Part shown: positions 17,643-29,195 of the stretch, one piece after another
How positions within the stretch are numbered: position 1 is the first letter of the stretch
Layout of the letters: each line of letters starts with the position of its first letter
NCBI RefSeq assembly: GCF_006335005.1
Contig: NZ_VDMP01000027.1
Coordinates: forward strand, 524,058-571,367
Source of the DNA: Nocardioides albidus
GTDB lineage: Bacteria > Actinomycetota > Actinomycetes > Propionibacteriales > Nocardioidaceae
Reading direction: 5' to 3'
DNA length: 47,310 nt
Made by a program: the position numbers and the translations under genes
The notes under the pieces: generated by a model
What the model saw: only the letters and a program-made list of their open reading frames with translations
What the model was told of the DNA's origin: nothing
The model's database searches: none

Positions 17643-18902
17643 ACGAGCCCCCGATTCCGCTCCCTGTCCCACCCGAACTACCGGCTGTACTTCGCCGGCA
17701 GCCTCGTCTCCAACGTCGGCACCTGGATGCAGCGCGTCGCCCAGGACTGGCTGGTCCTGACCATCCCCGGCAACGGCGGCGCCGCGCTCGGCATCACGAC
17801 CGGCCTGCAGTTCCTGCCGGTCCTGCTGCTCTCCCCGTACGCCGGCGTGCTGGCCGACCGCATCCCCAAGCGCGTCCTGCTGCAGATCACGCAGGCGGTC
17901 ATGGCGCTCGCCTCGCTCGCGCTCGGCGTGATCGCCGCGCTCGGCGTCGCCGAGACCTGGCACGTCTACCTCATCGCCTTCGTCTTCGGCATCGGCGCCG
18001 CGTTCGACGGCCCCGCGCGGCAGGCCTTCGTCTCCGAGCTGGTGGGCGTCGACGACGTCGCCAACGCGGTGAGCCTCAACTCGGCCGCCTTCAACACCGC
18101 CCGCCTCGTCGGTCCCGGCCTCGCCGGCCTGCTCATCGGCCTCGGCGGAGGCGGCATGCGCGCCACCGGATGGGTCATCCTCGCCAACGCCCTGTCCTAC
18201 CTCGCCGTGATCGGCCAGCTGCGCCGGATGGACGAGGACGCCCTCCACTCGCCCCGCCCCTCCGGTCGCACCCCGGGGATGCTCCGCGAGGGCGTCGCCT
18301 ACCTCCGCGGACAGCCGAAGATGCTGATGATCCTCGTGCTCGTCTTCTTCGTCGGCACCTTCGGGATGAACTTCCAGATCACCTCGGCGCTGATGGCCAC
18401 CGAGGTCTTCGGCAAGGGCGCGGAGGAGTACGGCGTCCTCGGCTCCGTGCTCGCCATCGGCTCGCTCACCGGCGCACTCGTCGCCGCCGGACGCTCCCGC
18501 GTCCGGGTCCGGCTGCTCATGGGCGCCGCCGTGGTGTTCGGCGTGGTCGAGATCGCGGCCGGGCTGATGCCGACGTACCTCACCTTCGTGCTGCTGTGCC
18601 CCGTGCTCGGCTTCTCCGTCATCACGGTGCTCAACTCCTGCAACGCCCTCCTGCAGACCGAGTCGGCGCCGGCGCTGCGCGGGCGGGTGATGGCGATCTA
18701 CATGACGATCGTGATGGGCGGCACGCCCCTGGGCTCGCCGCTCATCGGCTGGATCGGGGAGCAGTTCGGCGCCCGGTGGACGCTGGTCGCCGGGGGAGTG
18801 CTGGTTCTGGTCGGCGTCGGCCTCGCCGTCGTGGTGCGCAGGCTGGCGGGAGCGAAGGCCGGTGTCGCTCCGGCGGCGGAGCCTGCCATGCTTCCGCTGT
18901 GA
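17643..18902 (+). CDS. MFS efflux-type transporter with apparent ACG start
   Basis: A 419-residue transporter with about twelve membrane segments, of the MFS_3/efflux type: 'HPNYRLYFAGSLVSNVGTW' at the N-terminus and 'GVLADRIPKRVLL' as the loop 2-3 motif. The family needs the first helix, which starts upstream of the first ATG (17727). Upstream in frame there is no ATG, GTG or TTG before the stop at 17595-17597. A strong ribosome site AAGGAG (17632-17637) is followed, five bases later, by ACG at 17643, exactly where a start codon should be. Either ACG is used or a start was altered. It follows marR and overlaps the permease gene, so the three are likely one unit. Confidence 0.8.
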   Translation, partial: TSPRFRSLSHPNYRLYFAGSLVSNVGTWMQRVAQDWLVLTIPGNGGAALGITTGLQFLPVLLLSPYAGVLADRIPKRVLLQITQAVMALASLALGVIAALGVAETWHVYLIAFVFGIGAAFDGPARQAFVSELVGVDDVANAVSLNSAAFNTARLVGPGLAGLLIGLGGGGMRATGWVILANALSYLAVIGQLRRMDEDALHSPRPSGRTPGMLREGVAYLRGQPKMLMILVLVFFVGTFGMNFQITSALMATEVFGKGAEEYGVLGSVLAIGSLTGALVAAGRSRVRVRLLMGAAVVFGVVEIAAGLMPTYLTFVLLCPVLGFSVITVLNSCNALLQTESAPALRGRVMAIYMTIVMGGTPLGSPLIGWIGEQFGARWTLVAGGVLVLVGVGLAVVVRRLAGAKAGVAPAAEPAMLPL

Positions 18903-20356
18903 ACTCGGCCGACTCCCGCGCCTCCGCGAACCCGATCGACCGCTTCTTCTGCGTCTCCGAGCGAGGCTCCAGCCTCGGCCAGGAGGTTCGCGGAGGCGTG
19001 GTCACGTTCTTCACGATGGCCTACATCGTCGTGCTGAACCCGCTCATCCTGGGCTACGCCACCGATGTCGACGGCAACTACCTCGGCGGCGGCGCCGCAC
19101 CGAACCTGCCCGCGATCGCCGCGGGCACGGCGTTGGTCGCGGGCGTGCTGACCATCCTGATGGGCGTCGTGGCCAACTATCCGCTGGCGCTGGCCACCGG
19201 CCTGGGGCTCAACGCGTTCCTCGCCTTCGCGGTCGCCAGCCGGATGACCTGGGCCGACGCGATGGGCCTGGTGGTGATCGAGGGCCTCCTCATCCTCGTG
19301 CTGGTCCTGACCGGCTTCCGGGCGGCCGTCTTCCGCGCCGTGCCTGCTCAGCTGAAGGTCGCCATCTCGGTCGGCATCGGGCTGTTCATCGCCCTGATCG
19401 GCTTCGTCGACGCCGGCGTGGTGAAGCGGATCCCCGACGCCGCCGGCACCACCGTCCCGGTCCAGCTCGGCGCCGACGGCAACCTCAACGGCTGGCCGGT
19501 GCTCGTGTTCGTGGTCGGCCTGCTGCTGATGCTGGCCCTGTGGGTGCGCAAGGTGCGGGGCGCGATCCTGGTCTCGATCGTCGTGATGACCGCCGTCGCG
19601 GTGGTGGTCGAGGCCGTCGGCGACCTCGGCTCCTCGGCCGAGAAGGCGGGCGGCTGGGCGCTCACGGTGCCGGCGTGGCCCGAGAGCTTCCACGCGCCCG
19701 ACTTCGGCACGCTCGGGGAGTTCGACCTGCTGGGCTCGTGGGACAAGGTCGGCGTGGTCACCGTGCTGCTGCTGGTCTTCTCGCTCATGCTGGCCGACTT
19801 CTTCGACACCATGGGCACCATGACCGCGATCGGCGCGGAGGCCAAGTTGCTCGACGAGGAGGGCATGCCGCCGAACGCCGAGCGGATCCTCGTCGTCGAC
19901 TCCGTCGCGGCGATCGCCGGCGGCGCGGCCGGCGTCTCGTCGAACACGTCGTACATCGAGTCGGCCTCGGGCGTCGGCGAGGGCGCGCGCACCGGCCTGG
20001 CCTCCGTGGTCACCGGCGTGCTCTTCCTGGCGACGATCTTCCTCTCGCCCCTGGTCGCGATGATCCCGTCGGAGGCCGCGGTGCCCGCCCTGGTCCTGGT
20101 CGGGTTCTTGATGATGCAGCAGATCACCGGCATCGCCTGGGACGACGTCGAGATCGCGATCCCGGCCTTCCTGACCATCGTGCTGATGCCGTTCACCTAC
20201 TCGATCACGGCCGGGATCGGGGCCGGCTTCATCGCCTACGCCTTCCTCAAGGTGGTCCGCGGCAAGGCCCGCGAGCTGCACCCGCTGCTGTGGATCGTCG
20301 CCGTGCTGTTCGTGGTCTACTTCGCGATCGACCCGATCACGCGCTGGCTGACCTGA
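18899..20356 (+). CDS. NCS2 family purine permease (AzgA/PbuG type)
   Basis: A 485-residue transporter with about thirteen hydrophobic segments. Hallmarks of the adenine/guanine/hypoxanthine branch are 'GGVVTFFTMAYIVVLNPLIL' (in part, residues 30-50), 'ALATGLGLNAFLAFAV', 'LMLADFFDTMGTM' and 'GVSSNTSYIESASGVGEG'. Known role: proton-coupled uptake of purine bases. GTG 18899 overlaps the MFS stop (GTGA), which implies translational coupling with the exporter gene. No purine riboswitch is seen. It ends 225 bases before rpsL. Confidence 0.92.
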   Translation: MNSADSRASANPIDRFFCVSERGSSLGQEVRGGVVTFFTMAYIVVLNPLILGYATDVDGNYLGGGAAPNLPAIAAGTALVAGVLTILMGVVANYPLALATGLGLNAFLAFAVASRMTWADAMGLVVIEGLLILVLVLTGFRAAVFRAVPAQLKVAISVGIGLFIALIGFVDAGVVKRIPDAAGTTVPVQLGADGNLNGWPVLVFVVGLLLMLALWVRKVRGAILVSIVVMTAVAVVVEAVGDLGSSAEKAGGWALTVPAWPESFHAPDFGTLGEFDLLGSWDKVGVVTVLLLVFSLMLADFFDTMGTMTAIGAEAKLLDEEGMPPNAERILVVDSVAAIAGGAAGVSSNTSYIESASGVGEGARTGLASVVTGVLFLATIFLSPLVAMIPSEAAVPALVLVGFLMMQQITGIAWDDVEIAIPAFLTIVLMPFTYSITAGIGAGFIAYAFLKVVRGKARELHPLLWIVAVLFVVYFAIDPITRWLT

Positions 20357-20386
20357 CCCGGCGCGCTCGCGCGGGCACGCGGCATT

Positions 20387-20416
20387 TTGACCCGCCTTCG
20401 GGGCGGCCGGTAATCT
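20387..20416 (+). promoter_or_regulatory. Main promoter of the rpsL-rpsG-fusA-tuf operon
   Basis: TTGACC (20387-20392) and TAATCT (20411-20416) are separated by 18 bases, close to the consensus for the principal sigma factor. The start of transcription would be near 20423, leaving a leader of about 160 bases before rpsL. The leader contains a small GGGAG-CA-CTCCC dyad but no recognised regulatory RNA. Confidence 0.75.
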
Positions 20417-20581
20417 CGAACTTCGTGTCTGGGGCCACCCGGCACGTCGAGCATGCCCTCCCACCGGCTGCCCCTCACGGGCGTGGTGAGCGGGGGAGCA
20501 CTCCCGGCACAGCATCACCGAACCACCCCGAGCCAGGCACCGTGTCAGGCCGTGAGAACGAAACCGAAAGGGAACCACCAG

Positions 20582-20956
20582 GTGCCCACCATCAATCAGT
20601 TGGTCCGCAAGGGCCGCCAGGACAAGGTGTCGAAGACCAAGACGCCTGCCCTGAAGGGTTCGCCCCAGCGACGCGGTGTGTGCACCCGCGTCTACACCAC
20701 CACCCCGAAGAAGCCGAACTCCGCCCTGCGCAAGGTCGCCCGCGTGCGCCTGAGCAGCGGCGTCGAGGTCACCGCCTACATCCCGGGCGAGGGTCACAAC
20801 CTGCAGGAGCACTCGATCGTGCTCGTCCGCGGCGGTCGTGTGAAGGACCTGCCCGGTGTTCGCTACAAGGTCATCCGCGGCGCGCTCGACACCCAGGCCG
20901 TGAAGAACCGTAAGCAGGCTCGCAGCCGCTACGGCGCCAAGAAGGAGAAGAGCTGA
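20582..20956 (+). CDS. rpsL: 30S ribosomal protein S12
   Basis: A 124-residue S12, full length. It carries '[11 protein letters not shown]' with Lys43 (E. coli K42) and '[13 protein letters not shown]' with Lys88 (E. coli K87); both are the wild-type residues linked to streptomycin sensitivity. S12 sits at the decoding centre of the small subunit. GTG 20582 is set by homology, with GAAAGGGA upstream. First gene of the str operon; rpsG starts one base after its stop. Confidence 0.98.
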   Translation: MPTINQLVRKGRQDKVSKTKTPALKGSPQRRGVCTRVYTTTPKKPNSALRKVARVRLSSGVEVTAYIPGEGHNLQEHSIVLVRGGRVKDLPGVRYKVIRGALDTQAVKNRKQARSRYGAKKEKS

Positions 20957-20957
20957 C

Positions 20958-21428
20958 ATGCCGCGCAAGGGCCCCGCTCCGAAGCGCCCCATCGACGTCG
21001 ACCCGGTCTACGGCTCGCAGCTGGTGAGCCAGCTGGTCTCGAAGGTGCTGCAGGACGGCAAGAAGCAGGTTGCTCAGCGGATCGTCTACGCCGCACTCGA
21101 GGGCACCCGTGAGAAGACCGGCACCGACCCGGTCATCACCCTCAAGCGTGCGCTCGACAACGTGCGCCCCGCGCTCGAGGTCAAGTCCCGCCGCGTCGGC
21201 GGTGCGACCTACCAGGTCCCGATCGAGGTCAAGGGCAACCGCGGCACCACGCTGTCGCTGCGCTGGCTGGTCGGCTACGCCCAGGAGCGTCGCGAGAAGA
21301 CCATGGCCGAGCGCCTGCAGAACGAGATCCTCGACGCTGCCAACGGCCTCGGTGCCGCGGTGAAGAAGCGCGAGGACACCCACAAGATGGCCGAGTCGAA
21401 CAAGGCCTTCGCCCACTACCGCTGGTGA
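20958..21428 (+). CDS. rpsG: 30S ribosomal protein S7
   Basis: A 156-residue S7 of normal length, starting '[11 protein letters not shown]'. It contains '[14 protein letters not shown]' and the C-terminal '[15 protein letters not shown]', the usual S7 ending. It organises the head of the small subunit near the exit site. It follows rpsL with one base between, and GAGAAGAG inside the rpsL end serves as ribosome site. Confidence 0.98.
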   Translation: MPRKGPAPKRPIDVDPVYGSQLVSQLVSKVLQDGKKQVAQRIVYAALEGTREKTGTDPVITLKRALDNVRPALEVKSRRVGGATYQVPIEVKGNRGTTLSLRWLVGYAQERREKTMAERLQNEILDAANGLGAAVKKREDTHKMAESNKAFAHYRW

Positions 21429-21435
21429 CGTCGTC

Positions 21436-21466
21436 GGAGCGGGCCCGCCACCGCGGCGCCCGCTCC
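21436..21466 (+). other. Hairpin between rpsG and fusA
   Basis: GGAGCGGGC and GCCCGCTCC form a perfect 9-bp stem with a 13-base loop. No T-run follows, so it is more likely an RNA processing or stabilising element, or a weak attenuator, than a full terminator. Confidence 0.55.
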
Positions 21467-21510
21467 GGCACCACCGGTTCATTCCCCTTACCTAAGGAAC
21501 GCTGACTCAC

Positions 21511-23625
<2,115 letters not shown>

Positions 23626-23627
23626 CC

Positions 23628-23651
23628 ACACGGGGGCTCCGGCCCCCGTGT
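23628..23651 (+). terminator. Strong hairpin between fusA and tuf
   Basis: ACACGGGGGC and GCCCCCGTGT form a perfect 10-bp stem with a TCCG loop, starting two bases after the fusA stop. No T-run follows, so read-through to tuf is likely. It may reduce or process transcription between the two genes; tuf often has its own promoter in actinobacteria, but none is clear here. Confidence 0.55.
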
Positions 23652-23736
23652 CCCCGGAGACCCCGGGACTCAACGCAGGCCCTCGGCAACATCCCATTAG
23701 TACGAGTCAAGTAACAACACACCAGGAGGAGCCCCA

Positions 23737-24930
<1,194 letters not shown>

Positions 24931-24945
24931 TCTGACCTGCTTCGG

Positions 24946-24986
24946 GGAGCGCCCCGCTGCTTCGGCAGCGGGGCGCTCCTGCTTTT
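24946..24986 (+). terminator. Rho-independent terminator of the str operon
   Basis: GGAGCGCCCCGCTGC and its exact complement form a 15-bp stem with a stable TTCG loop (24961-24964), followed by TGCTTTT. This is the clearest intrinsic terminator in the window. Confidence 0.93.
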
Positions 24987-25020
24987 CCGCACGTTGCGGG
25001 GAGCGTGGGAGAATCCGCCG

Positions 25021-25368
25021 GTGAGCCAGCAGCCCGGAACCAACCCCTACGACCCGCGGCCCTACCCGTCGTACGGCCAGGGCGGCCAGTACTTCGGCCC
25101 GCCGCCGGACCACCCCCAGGCGACGATGGTCCTCATCCTCGGGATCCTCGGGCTGGCGCTGTGCCAGGTGATCGCGCCGTTCGCGTGGGTCATCGGCGGC
25201 CGCGTCCGCAAGGAGATTGCCGCCTCCCAGGGCGCCATCGGGGGGAGCCAGATGGTGACGATCGGCTGGGTCCTCGGCATCGTCGGCTCGTGCTTCTTGA
25301 TGCTCGGCCTGCTGTTCGTCATCGTCTACATCGTCATCTTCGCGATCGCCATCGGGGCCTCTGCGTGA
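25021..25368 (+). CDS. DUF4190 small membrane protein
   Basis: A 115-residue protein. The first 35 residues are rich in Pro, Gly and Tyr ('NPYDPRPYPSYGQGGQYFGPP'-like, in part). Two membrane helices follow: 'TMVLILGILGLALCQVIAPFAWVIG' (in part) near 36 and 'GWVLGIVGSCFLMLGLLFVI' near 82, with a short basic loop 'GRVRKEIAAS'. This is the DUF4190 layout; the function is unknown. GTG 25021 follows GGGAG. Its stop overlaps the trmB start by four bases. Confidence 0.85.
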   Translation: MSQQPGTNPYDPRPYPSYGQGGQYFGPPPDHPQATMVLILGILGLALCQVIAPFAWVIGGRVRKEIAASQGAIGGSQMVTIGWVLGIVGSCFLMLGLLFVIVYIVIFAIAIGASA

Positions 25369-26090
25369 ACCACGGGGTGACCCCTGCCCGTCCTCACCAC
25401 AAGTTCACCGAGGACGGGCGTCGGCTGCGGGAGGTGCTGACCTACACCCGCCGCGGCAGTCGGTTCAGCCCGAGGCAGCAGGCGGCGTGGGACGCGTACG
25501 CCGACGACGGGGTCATCCCGGACGACGCGGTGGACGACCCGGACCTCTCCTGGGCGCAGTGGTTCGGCCGCGAGGCACCGTTGGCGGTGGAGATCGGCGG
25601 CGGGGTGGGCGAGGCGACGGCGGCGCTCGCCGCAGCCCGCCCGGACCTGAACATCCTCGGGCTGGAGGTGTGGCGGCCCGGCGTCGCGGAGGCACTCGGC
25701 CGGGTGGCCGAGGCGGGTGCGACCAACGTCCGGTTCTGCGGCGTCGACGCGCTGTGGATGCTCGAGCACCGGATCGCTCCGGACTCGATCGCCGAGCTGT
25801 GGACCTTCTTCCCCGACCCCTGGCACAAGACGCGCCACCACAAGCGCCGTCTCGTCAACGCCGAGAACGCCGCGCTGATCGCCTCCCGGCTGGCGCCGGG
25901 TGCGTGGTGGCGACTCGCCACCGACTGGGCCGACTATGCCGAGCAGATGGTCGAGGTCCTCGACGCCGAGCCGCTGCTCGCTGGCGGCGTCGTCGAGCGG
26001 TGGGCCGAGCGTCCGGTCACCAAGTTCGAGCGCAAGGGCCTGGCCAAGGAGCGCACGATCACCGACCTGGCCTACCGGCGCGTCATCTGA
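25365..26090 (+). CDS. trmB: tRNA (guanine-N7-)-methyltransferase
   Basis: A 241-residue TrmB. It carries the family hallmark 'FFPDPWHKTRHHKRRLV' near residue 147, the SAM-binding 'VEIGGGVGEATAAL' near residue 70 and 'GLEVWRPGVAEAL' near 96. The C-terminal 'TKFERKGLAKER' is also typical. It makes m7G46 in tRNA. GTG 25365 overlaps the DUF4190 stop, so translation is coupled. In many actinobacterial TrmB proteins the glycine motif differs slightly; all key residues look present. Confidence 0.94.
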   Translation: MNHGVTPARPHHKFTEDGRRLREVLTYTRRGSRFSPRQQAAWDAYADDGVIPDDAVDDPDLSWAQWFGREAPLAVEIGGGVGEATAALAAARPDLNILGLEVWRPGVAEALGRVAEAGATNVRFCGVDALWMLEHRIAPDSIAELWTFFPDPWHKTRHHKRRLVNAENAALIASRLAPGAWWRLATDWADYAEQMVEVLDAEPLLAGGVVERWAERPVTKFERKGLAKERTITDLAYRRVI

Positions 26091-26194
26091 CATTCACCCC
26101 GCCGTCGCGGCGTGGCGCCCGAAAAGGCCGGCCGGCCGGCGTACTTTCCGAGTCAGTGGCAGGTGGGGAAGCCGGCCACATCGGGAGGCCGATC

Positions 26195-26239
26195 GTGAAG
26201 ATCCACGAACGCGCACCCCGGTCCGTCTACCAGGGATAG
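26195..26239 (+). CDS. Possible 14-residue leader peptide before phoH2
   Basis: GTG 26195 opens a 14-codon ORF (VKIHERAPRSVYQG, TAG stop). A perfect ribosome site GGGAGG (26183-26188) stands six bases before it, better than the sites of most genes here. An in-frame GTG at 26156 would give 27 residues but has no ribosome site. The ORF ends 43 bases before the PIN-PhoH gene. Mycobacteria encode a short antitoxin, PhoAT, just upstream of phoH2; whether this peptide is related is not known. It could be a leader peptide, a micro-antitoxin or chance. Confidence 0.45.
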   Translation: MKIHERAPRSVYQG

Positions 26240-26282
26240 GGCCGGGGGCCCCTGGCGGGCGCGCGGTCCGGTGAGGTGAGTC

Positions 26283-27611
26283 GTGGGAACCAGTCACGAT
26301 GGGGCACAGACCAGCACGCGCCGTACGTACGTCCTCGACACCAGCGTGCTGCTGGCCGACCCGGGCGCCCTGCGCCGGTTCGCCGAGCACGAGGTGGTGC
26401 TTCCGGTGGTGGTGATCACCGAGCTCGAGGGCAAGCGGCACCACCCCGAGCTGGGCTACTTCGCGCGCAGCGCCCTACGCGCGCTCGACGAGATGCGGGT
26501 CAGCCACGGCCGGCTCGACACCCCCGTCCCCGTCGGCGAGGACGGCGGCAGCGTGCGGGTGGAGCTCAACCACACCGACGCCTCGTCGCTGCCGTCGGGC
26601 TTCCGGCTCGGTGACAATGACACCCGGATCCTCGCGGTCGCGCGCAACCTCGCCGACGAGGGCCACGACGTCACCCTGGTCTCCAAGGACCTGCCCATGC
26701 GGATCAAGGCGTCGGCGGTCGGTCTGGCGGCCGAGGAGTACCGCGGCGAGACGACCGGCGACTCCGACACCGGCTACTCCGGCATGGCCGAGATGGAGGT
26801 GAGCGCCGCCGAGGTCGACGAGCTGTACGACGACGGCACGCTCGACCTCGCCGACGCGCGTGAGCTGCCCTGTCACACCGGCCTGGTGCTGCTCTCCGAG
26901 CGCGGCACGGCGCTGGGTCGGGTGGGTCCCGACAAGCAGGTGCACCTCGTGCGCGGTGACCGGGAGGCGTTCGGGATCCACGGCCGCAGCGCCGAGCAGC
27001 GCGTCGCCCTCGACCTGCTGCTCGACCCCGATGTCGGCATCGTCTCCCTCGGCGGCCGCGCGGGCACCGGCAAGTCGGCGCTCGCCCTGTGCGCCGGCCT
27101 CGAGGCGGTCATGGAGCGCCAGCAGCACAAGAAGGTCGTCGTCTTCCGGCCGCTCTTCGCGGTCGGCGGCCAGGAGCTCGGCTACCTGCCCGGCTCGGAG
27201 TCGGAGAAGATGTCGCCCTGGGCACAGGCGGTCTTCGACACCCTCGGCGCCCTGACCTCGCGTGACGTGGTCGACGAGATCCTCGACCGCGGCATGCTCG
27301 AGGTGCTGCCCCTGACCCACATCCGCGGCCGGTCGCTGCACGACTCCTATGTCATCGTCGACGAGGCCCAGTCGCTCGAGCGCAACGTCCTGCTCACCGT
27401 CCTCTCGCGGATCGGTGCGAACTCCAAGGTCGTGCTCACCCACGACGTCGCCCAGCGCGACAACCTGCGGGTCGGCCGGCACGACGGTGTGGTCGCCGTG
27501 GTCGAGAAGCTCAAGGGCCACCCCCTCTTCGCCCACGTCACCCTCACCCGCTCCGAGCGCTCGCCCATCGCCGCCCTGGTCACCGAGATGCTGGAGAACG
27601 TCGTGGTGTGA
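26283..27611 (+). CDS. phoH2: PhoH2-type PIN domain plus PhoH ATPase protein
   Basis: A 442-residue fusion. Residues 14-150 form a PIN nuclease domain with its acidic residues in '[12 protein letters not shown]', 'ITELEGKR', '[13 protein letters not shown]' and 'SKDLPMR'. Residues 235-440 form the PhoH ATPase with Walker A '[10 protein letters not shown]' near 258 and Walker B '[11 protein letters not shown]' near 355. Known for mycobacterial PhoH2 (Rv1095): sequence-specific RNA unwinding and cleavage, part of a toxin-antitoxin pair with PhoAT. GTG 26283 follows GAGGTGA. The 192-base gap upstream holds a possible leader ORF. fumC lies nearby, as in M. tuberculosis. Confidence 0.92.
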   Translation: MGTSHDGAQTSTRRTYVLDTSVLLADPGALRRFAEHEVVLPVVVITELEGKRHHPELGYFARSALRALDEMRVSHGRLDTPVPVGEDGGSVRVELNHTDASSLPSGFRLGDNDTRILAVARNLADEGHDVTLVSKDLPMRIKASAVGLAAEEYRGETTGDSDTGYSGMAEMEVSAAEVDELYDDGTLDLADARELPCHTGLVLLSERGTALGRVGPDKQVHLVRGDREAFGIHGRSAEQRVALDLLLDPDVGIVSLGGRAGTGKSALALCAGLEAVMERQQHKKVVVFRPLFAVGGQELGYLPGSESEKMSPWAQAVFDTLGALTSRDVVDEILDRGMLEVLPLTHIRGRSLHDSYVIVDEAQSLERNVLLTVLSRIGANSKVVLTHDVAQRDNLRVGRHDGVVAVVEKLKGHPLFAHVTLTRSERSPIAALVTEMLENVVV

Positions 27612-27687
27612 CGCTCTCGGCTCGTCGTGGGTCTGCTCCCGGCTCCCTGGTTCTCGGGTTTGCGGCCCCCGGGTTGCGGCCCCCGGT

Positions 27688-27760
27688 CCCCGGTCCCCGG
27701 GTTGCGTCATACGTTCCGAGGGTTGGAGGCCTCAGTTCGTATGACGTCCGGGGACCGGGG
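27688..27760. repeat. CGTCATACG palindrome, copy A (with outer GC arms)
   Basis: CGTCATACG (27705-27713) and CGTATGACG (27738-27746) enclose a 24-base centre. Outside them, CCCCGGTCCCCGG (27688-27700) and its exact complement (27748-27760) form a second, 13-bp pair of arms. It lies after phoH2. Two more copies with the same inner arms and the same 24-base spacing lie at 27785 and 28989. Confidence 0.9.
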
Positions 27761-27784
27761 CCTGCCGGCGGCTGGTCGGGCGTG

Positions 27785-27832
27785 GGACGTCATACGCTGC
27801 GAGGGTCAGAGCGCACGGTTCGTATGACGTCC
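27785..27832. repeat. CGTCATACG palindrome, copy B
   Basis: The arms GGACGTCATACG (27785-27796) and CGTATGACGTCC (27821-27832) are perfect over 12 bp. The centre is 24 bases and shares the pattern GAGGGT-N2-GAG with copy A. It ends 39 bases before the stop codon of the DUF559 gene. Confidence 0.92.
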
Positions 27833-27871
27833 GCGGATGGATGGGGAGCCGGTGGGAAGCGGCCGCCCTGG

Positions 27872-28828
27872 TCACGCGGCCATGCTGGCGGTGGTGAGCG
27901 CCTCGCGGATCTGCTCGAAGAAGGCATCGGGCTCCAGACGGAACCCGAGCAGCGGGAGACGGAGCACGCGGTCGCCGGACAGGACGAGCGCGTTCTGCCG
28001 CAGCGCATCGCCGACAATGCTCTCCGCCCAGCTGTGATGGATGCCGTCCACCTCGACGACCAAGTGGTGGTCGGGCCAGTAGAGGTCGAGGTAGTAGCGG
28101 CCGCGCCGGTCCTTGCGCAGCACCTGCCGCGCCGGCGGTGGCAGACCGCGCCGTCTCGCCTCGCGGGCGACGTCGAGCTCTCCGAGCGAGCGGGCACCGT
28201 CGAGGAGGTCGTTGATCACCGCGTACAGCAGCGCCCGTCGACGGTCCCGCCGCACGCGCAATGCCTGGATCCCCAGCTCCGAGGGCGTGCTGAGCCCCTG
28301 CTGGACGGTGGTGACCAGAAGATGCGCAGCCTGCTTGTCGCTCTGCGCCCACAGCGCCGCGCGGACCGCGGCAACAGCGACCGGCGTACGCGGAATGCCC
28401 GATGTCACGAGGTCGTCGGGTGACCACCGTCGCGTCTGCCGGATGTCGTAGCGCCGCGTCCGGCGGATCCGGGCACCGCGGGGGACCGACACCCGGATCC
28501 GGTCGATCTCGTAGCGCTGCAGGCCCCACGCGACGAGGCACGCCGCCCCGTCGAGCTGCGCCCGCGGCCCGGCCTGGAAGACCGCCGCCCAGCAATGTCC
28601 GGTCGGCGACAGGGGCCCGGTGTGGATCACGACGGACTGGTCCCCGAGCCGGCGCCACCGCTCGGCGCGCACGTGGGCGCGGATCTCCCAACGGGTGACG
28701 CCCAGTCCGTAGAGCTGTCGGCGGCTGAGCACTCCGTGTTGCGCGTCGGCCAGTTCGAGCAGCGCGCGGGTGCGGGGGTCGTCGCGGTCGCCCACGAAGT
28801 GTCGTCGGGCAGCAGTTGATCGAGCCAT
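27872..28828 (-). CDS. AbiEi-like winged helix plus DUF559 nuclease-like protein
   Basis: A 318-residue protein of two parts. Residues 13-60 look like the N-terminal winged helix of AbiEi-type antitoxins ('QHGVLSRRQLYGLGVTRWEIR', in part). Residues 225-312 are a DUF559 domain, a Vsr-like PD-(D/E)XK fold: 'LYWPDHHLVVEVDGIHH' with the acidic pair in 'VEVDG', and 'DALRQNALVLSGDRVLRLP'. This fusion is common in actinobacteria but has no established role. There is no AbiEii toxin next to it. ATG 28828 is chosen by homology; the frame extends further. Three palindromes of one family flank the gene, two after its stop and one before its start. It interrupts the region between phoH2 and fumC. Confidence 0.85.
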   Translation of the reverse strand: MARSTAARRHFVGDRDDPRTRALLELADAQHGVLSRRQLYGLGVTRWEIRAHVRAERWRRLGDQSVVIHTGPLSPTGHCWAAVFQAGPRAQLDGAACLVAWGLQRYEIDRIRVSVPRGARIRRTRRYDIRQTRRWSPDDLVTSGIPRTPVAVAAVRAALWAQSDKQAAHLLVTTVQQGLSTPSELGIQALRVRRDRRRALLYAVINDLLDGARSLGELDVAREARRRGLPPPARQVLRKDRRGRYYLDLYWPDHHLVVEVDGIHHSWAESIVGDALRQNALVLSGDRVLRLPLLGFRLEPDAFFEQIREALTTASMAA

Positions 28829-29195
28829 GCGGACAGGCTGGGCGAGAGTTCCGACGCCGGGGTGGCGGGCACAGGGTGCCCTGTGGAGGAGGACGGGTGT
28901 GAAGGCCGCTGTGGACGACGAAGGGCGCGTTCGACGATCACCGGGAGTGGTGGGACCGGCGCGCACCCCACGCCTCCGACCGTCCCGGGACGTCATACGC
29001 AGGGTGGGTCAGAGGCCACGCCTCGTATGACGTCACCGCCGGAGGCGGGCCGGAGTGGCCGGTGGGACTCCTGGGGCGGGTGGGCGGAGAAGCGAGGATC
29101 GGCCTGTGGGCGCCCGTTTTGCATGGTCCCCGCCGGTCAGGCATGGTGGTCGCTGGCCATCGGCGGTCTGACAGCGAGTCGGGCCCGATCGGGCG
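28829..29195. other. Gap between the DUF559 and transglycosylase-like genes
   Basis: This divergent intergenic stretch contains palindrome copy C (28989-29034) and presumably both promoters. GCATGGT occurs twice (near 29123 and 29142). No ribosome site supports a small gene, and no riboswitch motif was recognised. Otherwise nothing is seen in it. Confidence 0.5.
28989..29034. repeat. CGTCATACG palindrome, copy C
   Basis: GACGTCATACG (28989-28999) and CGTATGACGTC (29024-29034) are perfect 11-bp arms around a 24-base centre. The centre shares GGGT-C-AGAG with copy B. It lies about 160 bases before the DUF559 start and 160 bases before the next gene, so it is the upstream bracket of the DUF559 gene. 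Confidence 0.92.

Noticed and set aside
20582..20956. A streptomycin-resistance allele of rpsL
   Set aside because: Both lysines equivalent to E. coli K42 and K87 are present.
18698..20992. A 764-codon minus-strand frame over the permease and rpsL
   Set aside because: It is antisense to clearly conserved genes, with His/Gln/Asp-rich low complexity.
27872..28828. A classical AbiE type IV toxin-antitoxin pair
   Set aside because: Only an AbiEi-like winged helix is present; there is no AbiEii nucleotidyltransferase gene on either side, and the C-terminal domain is DUF559.
27688..29034. The three CGTCATACG palindromes as a CRISPR array
   Set aside because: Spacing is irregular, a gene lies between copies, only three exist and no cas gene is near.
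29035..29195. A c-di-AMP riboswitch before the cell-wall hydrolase-like gene
   Set aside because: Such riboswitches precede many actinobacterial wall-hydrolase genes, but I could not find the conserved aptamer segments here.
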